Shown in pieces: positions 60,305-64,000 of a stretch of DNA of 64,000 nt. This DNA is from Anaerolineaceae bacterium UBA1415 (lineage in GTDB: Bacteria; Chloroflexota; Anaerolineae; Anaerolineales; Anaerolineaceae): assembly GCA_002305635.1 (NCBI GenBank), contig DBPR01000029.1, positions 21,624-85,623 of the forward strand. The letters run 5' to 3'. The position numbers and the translations under genes are program-made. The notes under the pieces were generated by a model, which did not search any database, was not told the DNA's origin, and was given only the letters and a program-made list of their open reading frames with translations. Numbering within the stretch: the stretch's first letter is position 1; the number at the start of each line of letters is the position of its first letter.

Positions 60305-61098
60305 GACACATCCGCACGATCATAGACAAAGAATGGGCTGAGGTCTTCAAAAACCGCATGGTGATCATGACCATGGCGTTGCTGCCCCTGCTTTTTACCG
60401 CCATACCGCTGCTGATGCTGGCTTTCACGGGGAATGGCAGCCAGAGTGTCGACCTGCCTGCCCAAAGCAGCGGCCTACCCGCTGGCTTCCTGGCCGCCTG
60501 CGAGGACATGAACGCCAACGAGTGCATGCAGGTTTATTTGCTCAATCAGTCCATGCTAATGTTCATGATGATGCCGCTGATGATCCCGACCACGATCGCT
60601 GCCTATAGCATTGTCGGTGAAAAAACAACCCGCAGCCTGGAACCGCTGCTTGCCACCCCGATCACGACGCTTGAATTGCTGGCAGGCAAGAGTCTGGCGG
60701 CTTTCATCCCAGGGGTTTTGATCACCTATGGAGCTTACGCCGTTTTCCTGATCGGCACACATTTCCTGAAGATCAGCGCGGCTGTGCGAGCTTACCTGCT
60801 CAGCCCGGTCTGGTTTTTAGGCATTCTTTTGCTGGGTCCCTTGCTGGCCGTCATTGGAACCATGTTCGCGATCTTCATTTCCTCACGGGTCAGCGACCCA
60901 CGCGTCGCCGAACAACTCTCTGGTCTGGTCATCCTGCCCCTGATGTTGGTGCTGGGAATCGTGCTGGCAGGGTTGCTGGTGATCAATCTCTGGTTTATGC
61001 TAATCTCAATTCTCGTTTGTGCCCTTGTTGCCTACGCGCTTCTGCACCTTGGAACGATCGTCTTTGACCGTGAGAACATCCTCACAAAATGGAAGTAA
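60301..61098 (+). CDS. ABC-2 exporter permease (NatB-like)
   Basis: This 265-residue membrane protein has about six hydrophobic helices (about 18-42, 78-105, 118-138, 160-180, 200-225, 230-250) and an extracytoplasmic loop with two cysteines (ACEDMNANECM, about 58-70) that may form a disulfide. Its start overlaps the ATPase end (ATGA). Such permeases export drugs, ions or lipids; the substrate is not evident. Confidence 0.88.
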   Translation: MRHIRTIIDKEWAEVFKNRMVIMTMALLPLLFTAIPLLMLAFTGNGSQSVDLPAQSSGLPAGFLAACEDMNANECMQVYLLNQSMLMFMMMPLMIPTTIAAYSIVGEKTTRSLEPLLATPITTLELLAGKSLAAFIPGVLITYGAYAVFLIGTHFLKISAAVRAYLLSPVWFLGILLLGPLLAVIGTMFAIFISSRVSDPRVAEQLSGLVILPLMLVLGIVLAGLLVINLWFMLISILVCALVAYALLHLGTIVFDRENILTKWK

Positions 61099-61100
61099 AC

Positions 61101-61835
61101 ATGCGCAATAAAACTTTTTTTGTTTTCCTGATTTTCTTCTTCTTTTTTGGTTTCTTCAGTAGTGCGGTTTTCGCTCAGGCAGAGGAAGCCCAATGGCAAC
61201 TGCGCTTGAGCCGCGACTGGGGTTATGGCATGGGCAGTGATATTCAGGGACAATTGACGCTCTCGCTGCAGGGAAACCTTGGCCAGGTTGACCGGGTAAC
61301 TTATTATTTTAATGATGTCCAGGTTTCTGAGCAAACTGAAGCACCCTTTAAGTATTCGTTCAACACCGATCAATTTCCTGTCGGGATCAACACAATGCGT
61401 GCCGACGTACTCACCCGGGACGGCAAGCTGCATACCACTCTGCCGCTCAGCTACAATTTTCTAAGCTCCAAAGAGGCCAACAAAAACACAGCATTGTTGG
61501 TCGGTGGGATTATCGGCGTTACGCTGCTGATCACGGCGCTGAGCTTCCTCATCGCGTCGCGCGGTCAGGGCAAAAACAGAAAATCCGGCGGCATGTTTGG
61601 CCTGGCGGTTTGCAAAGAATGCGGGCAAACTTTTCCGCGCTCGCTTTTTGGCATGAACATCGTCGTCGGCAAATACGAACGCTGCCCCCACTGCGGCAAG
61701 TGGCAGGTTACCGTGCCTGCCTCCCAATCGGAGATCGCGCAGGCATATCGGGCCAGCCAACCCGAGCCAATGCCCAAAACCGACAGCTCTGACAAAAAAG
61801 ATGAGCTGGAGGAAAGCCGTTTTATCGATCTGTAG
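61101..61835 (+). CDS. membrane protein with extracytoplasmic domain and cytosolic zinc ribbon
   Basis: This 244-residue protein has a signal peptide or anchor (about 4-26), an Ig-like beta extracytoplasmic domain (about 32-130), a transmembrane helix (about 137-160), and a cytosolic zinc-ribbon-like pair CKEC (near 175) and CPHC (near 199), with a charged Ser/Asp/Lys tail. It follows the permease by 2 bases and is probably part of the exporter operon. I chose 61101 over an ATG at 61089 that lies inside the permease frame. The combination suggests a protein that couples an outside ligand to the exporter or to a cytosolic partner, but no family match is clear to me. Confidence 0.75.
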   Translation: MRNKTFFVFLIFFFFFGFFSSAVFAQAEEAQWQLRLSRDWGYGMGSDIQGQLTLSLQGNLGQVDRVTYYFNDVQVSEQTEAPFKYSFNTDQFPVGINTMRADVLTRDGKLHTTLPLSYNFLSSKEANKNTALLVGGIIGVTLLITALSFLIASRGQGKNRKSGGMFGLAVCKECGQTFPRSLFGMNIVVGKYERCPHCGKWQVTVPASQSEIAQAYRASQPEPMPKTDSSDKKDELEESRFIDL

Positions 61836-61917
61836 AGGCAATAAGCCTTTACCATAATAAGAATTTTGAGACCTGGCGTGGTATCATGCCATTAATCATA
61901 TTAATAAAGGAGTTAAG

Positions 61918-62448
61918 ATGTCTCTCAAAGGTAAAAAAGTAGCCTTCCTTGTTGCTGAAGGCGTTGAAGATCTCGAGTTTTATGCCGTTGCGATGCGCCT
62001 TGAAGAAGAAGGCATTGAAGTTTTGACCGCAGCCATGAACCTTGATCCGATCAGAGGAAAAAACGGCCTTGTCATTAAGCCCGACACTTTGATAGAAGAT
62101 CTGAAAGCTGATGACTTGTTCGGTTTGGTCTTGCCCGGCGGCTGGGCGCCAGACAAATTGCGCCGCTACAAAGAAGTCACCGATCTGACAGCCGAAATGG
62201 ACAAGCAAGGCAAAACGATCGGCATCATCTGCCACGGCGGTCTGCTGGCGATCTCCGCAAAGATCGTCAAAGGCAAAAAGACGGTCGGTTCACTTGGCAT
62301 CAAGGACGACTTGCTCAACGCGGGCGCTGAGTGGGTTGACGAAGCCGCCTTCGCCGATGGCAACCAGGTCTGGGGTCGCGTGGTTGCTGACATCCCCGCC
62401 TTCAATCGCGAGCTGGTCAAGGCACTAAAAGCAGCCAGCCAGGCCTGA
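61918..62448 (+). CDS. DJ-1/PfpI-family protein
   Basis: This 176-residue protein is a type 1 glutamine-amidotransferase-like protein: conserved Glu in FLVAEGVEDLEFY near 15, nucleophile Cys in GIICHGG near 103, with neighbouring His. PfpI members are described as intracellular proteases or as deglycases; the reaction is contested. An AAGGAG site precedes the ATG. Transcribed alone, upstream of pdxS. Confidence 0.92.
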   Translation: MSLKGKKVAFLVAEGVEDLEFYAVAMRLEEEGIEVLTAAMNLDPIRGKNGLVIKPDTLIEDLKADDLFGLVLPGGWAPDKLRRYKEVTDLTAEMDKQGKTIGIICHGGLLAISAKIVKGKKTVGSLGIKDDLLNAGAEWVDEAAFADGNQVWGRVVADIPAFNRELVKALKAASQA

Positions 62449-62504
62449 TGGTGGTACAATCTCATTAGAATAATAAATTAGCAATGATCGTTGCAGGAGG
62501 TTGA

Positions 62505-63392
62505 ATGACACAGGAAAAAAATGGTTTTGGAGTAAAAAAGGGTCTCGCAGAGATGCTTAAAGGCGGCGTGATCATGGACGTTGTCACCGCGGATCAGGCA
62601 AAAATTGCCGAAGATGCGGGTGCCGTGGCTGTTATGGCGCTTGAACGCGTTCCCGCTGACATCCGCGCTATGGGCGGCATCGCGCGCATGAGCGACCCTG
62701 AACTTGTTTTGAAAATTATGGAAGCGGTAAGTATTCCCGTCATGGCGAAATGCCGTATTGGTCATTTTGTTGAAGCTCAGATTCTTGAGTCACTTGGTGT
62801 GGACTACATTGACGAATCCGAAGTGCTGACCCCTGCCGATGAAGCTTATCACATTAACAAACACGCCTTTAAAGTCCCCTTTGTTTGCGGCTGCAAGAAC
62901 CTTGGCGAAGCCCTGCGCCGTATTGGCGAAGGCGCTGCCATGATGCGCACCAAAGGCGAACCCGGCACCGGAGATGTGGTCGAAGCCGTTCGTCACGCGC
63001 GCACGGTCTACAGCCAGATCCGTCACCTGCAAAGCCTGCCGTTGGAAGAAGTTATGACTTTCGCCAAAGACAATCAGGCTCCCTACGAGCTTTGTTTGCA
63101 GGTGCGCGAGCTTGGGAATCTGCCGGTGGTCAATTTTGCTGCTGGCGGCATTGCCACCCCAGCCGATGCCGCGCTGATGATGCAGCTTGGCGTGGATGGT
63201 ATTTTTGTTGGCTCTGGCATTTTCAAATCCGGCGACCCAGTCAAACGGGCTGAAGCCATCGTCAAAGCCACAACACACTACAACGAACCCGGCATTTTGG
63301 CTGAAGTCAGCCGCAATCTGGGCGAGGCAATGGTCGGTCGTTCGGCAACCCAATTGCCCGAAAACGAAAAAATGTCCGACCGCGGTTGGTAA
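62505..63392 (+). CDS. pdxS: pyridoxal 5'-phosphate synthase lyase subunit
   Basis: This 295-residue protein forms the dodecameric PdxS barrel that makes PLP from ribose 5-phosphate, glyceraldehyde 3-phosphate and ammonia delivered by PdxT. It has LAEMLKGGVIMDVV, ALERVPADIRAMGGIARMSDP, VMAKCRIGHFVEAQILES, and the phosphate loop FAAGGIATPADAALMMQLGVDGIFVGSGIFKS. An AGGAGG site precedes the ATG. The pdxT gene follows by 17 bases. Confidence 0.97.
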   Translation: MTQEKNGFGVKKGLAEMLKGGVIMDVVTADQAKIAEDAGAVAVMALERVPADIRAMGGIARMSDPELVLKIMEAVSIPVMAKCRIGHFVEAQILESLGVDYIDESEVLTPADEAYHINKHAFKVPFVCGCKNLGEALRRIGEGAAMMRTKGEPGTGDVVEAVRHARTVYSQIRHLQSLPLEEVMTFAKDNQAPYELCLQVRELGNLPVVNFAAGGIATPADAALMMQLGVDGIFVGSGIFKSGDPVKRAEAIVKATTHYNEPGILAEVSRNLGEAMVGRSATQLPENEKMSDRGW

Positions 63393-63409
63393 ACCTTAAA
63401 AAGACCATA

Positions 63410-63994
63410 ATGAAATTTGGCGTTTTGGCCCTGCAGGGCGACTTTCGTGAACATCGCATCAGCCTCGAGAAACTCGGGGCTGATGTTACAGAAGTGCGGC
63501 TGCCAGCACATCTTGATGGGTTGTCTGGCCTGATCATCCCTGGTGGCGAATCGACCGCCATCGGAAAATTAATGGTTGCCTACAAGCTGCTCGAGCCGAT
63601 CCGCCAATTTGGCAAAACCCACGCCATCTGGGGCACCTGCGCTGGCGCGATTTTGCTGGCAAAGAACGTGGGAAAAGATCAGCCTCTGCTTGGTCTGATG
63701 GACATCACCATCCAACGCAACGCCTTTGGCAGGCAGATCGACTCGTTTGAAATTGATCTTCCCGTTCCATTTTTGACCCCACCGCAACCGGATTATCAAC
63801 TCACCTTCATTCGCGGGCCGATCATCACCGAGGTTCATGGAAACGCGCGACCGCTGCTCAGCCTTCCGGATGGGCGCATCATCGCTGCCCAACAAGGCAA
63901 ACTGCTGGCAACCTCTTTTCACCCCGAATTGACCGAAGACCTTCGTTTTCACCAGTATTTTATGGAGTTAGCCCAATCAGGATACGCAGACTAA
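63410..63994 (+). CDS. pdxT: pyridoxal 5'-phosphate synthase glutaminase subunit
   Basis: This 194-residue protein is the glutamine amidotransferase that feeds ammonia to PdxS. It has GVLALQGDFREH at the N-terminus, the GGESTAIGKL motif, the nucleophile elbow WGTCAGAILLAK and the catalytic His/Glu in FHPELTED near the C-terminus. I start at 63410 (MKFGVLAL), which is the family start. The stop at 63994 lies six bases before the window end. Confidence 0.97.
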   Translation: MKFGVLALQGDFREHRISLEKLGADVTEVRLPAHLDGLSGLIIPGGESTAIGKLMVAYKLLEPIRQFGKTHAIWGTCAGAILLAKNVGKDQPLLGLMDITIQRNAFGRQIDSFEIDLPVPFLTPPQPDYQLTFIRGPIITEVHGNARPLLSLPDGRIIAAQQGKLLATSFHPELTEDLRFHQYFMELAQSGYAD

Positions 63995-64000
63995 GCCCTT

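Noticed and set aside
1..64000. tRNA, rRNA, prophage or intact insertion sequence
   Set aside because: I looked in all gaps for clover-leaf patterns, transposase motifs and phage genes and found none that I could support; short RNAs cannot be excluded by eye.

Overview
The window looks like chromosomal DNA of an anaerobic member of the Chloroflexota, most likely class Anaerolineae. The grounds are indirect: Thr/Pro-rich lipoproteins, an archaeal-type HerA/NurA/Rad50 operon, an archaeal-type HMG-CoA synthase next to a class II HMG-CoA reductase, two-gene PLP synthesis (PdxS/PdxT), an RNase J, and moderate G+C. I saw no rRNA, tRNA, prophage, intact insertion sequence or CRISPR array. Most of the window is ordinary, densely packed coding sequence in short operons, mainly on the minus strand.

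Layout. 0-9 kb: metK; a minus-strand operon of ABC ATPase, giant FtsX-type permease, response regulator and histidine kinase; an ECF sigma/anti-sigma pair. 9-17.4 kb: phosphoglucomutase, then a DNA-end-processing operon read as NurA, a HAS-barrel-like protein, HerA ATPase and SbcC/Rad50. The nurA frame contains an in-frame TGA. 17.4-25.2 kb: a SIMPL lipoprotein, an MFS carrier, and an operon of a Memo-like protein, a lipoprotein and PriA, then a MarR regulator. 25.3-34.6 kb: a cysteine-peptidase-like lipoprotein, an ABC-2 exporter, a LysM/M23 cell-wall hydrolase, a Zn-ribbon/OB-fold protein, a YubB-domain orphan, RNase J, and two lipid enzymes. 34.6-37.6 kb: a Fur-family regulator with a complete ZnuABC-type metal importer. 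37.8-51.5 kb: GH29 fucosidase, SlyD-like PPIase, peptidase T, glutamine cyclotransferase, PfkB kinase, PPK2, rhomboid, PlsC, PrsW, a DsbA-cyclophilin fusion, thymidylate kinase and an R3H ATPase. 51.6-55.2 kb: the mevalonate entry operon (HMG-CoA reductase, HMG-CoA synthase, thiolase-like protein). 55.3-64 kb: a thioredoxin-reductase-like flavoprotein, a methyltransferase, a GH13 hydrolase, a TetR-controlled ABC-2 exporter with a membrane zinc-ribbon accessory protein, a PfpI protein and pdxS-pdxT.

The most unusual points are: (1) nurA is split by an in-frame TGA, with the conserved Tyr/His pair of the nuclease downstream of it, inside an operon whose gene overlaps imply the full-length frame; (2) the thiolase-like member of the mevalonate operon has lost its catalytic Cys (now Glu) and His (now Phe), while its HMG-CoA synthase neighbour is intact and a candidate OB-fold bridging protein lies 22 kb away; (3) the thioredoxin-reductase-like protein keeps its CxxC but not the usual NADPH motifs; (4) several families of short palindromic repeats sit in nearly every larger intergenic gap, some as modular double hairpins; (5) several genes have good promoters whose predicted start site falls at or next to the ATG, suggesting leaderless transcripts.
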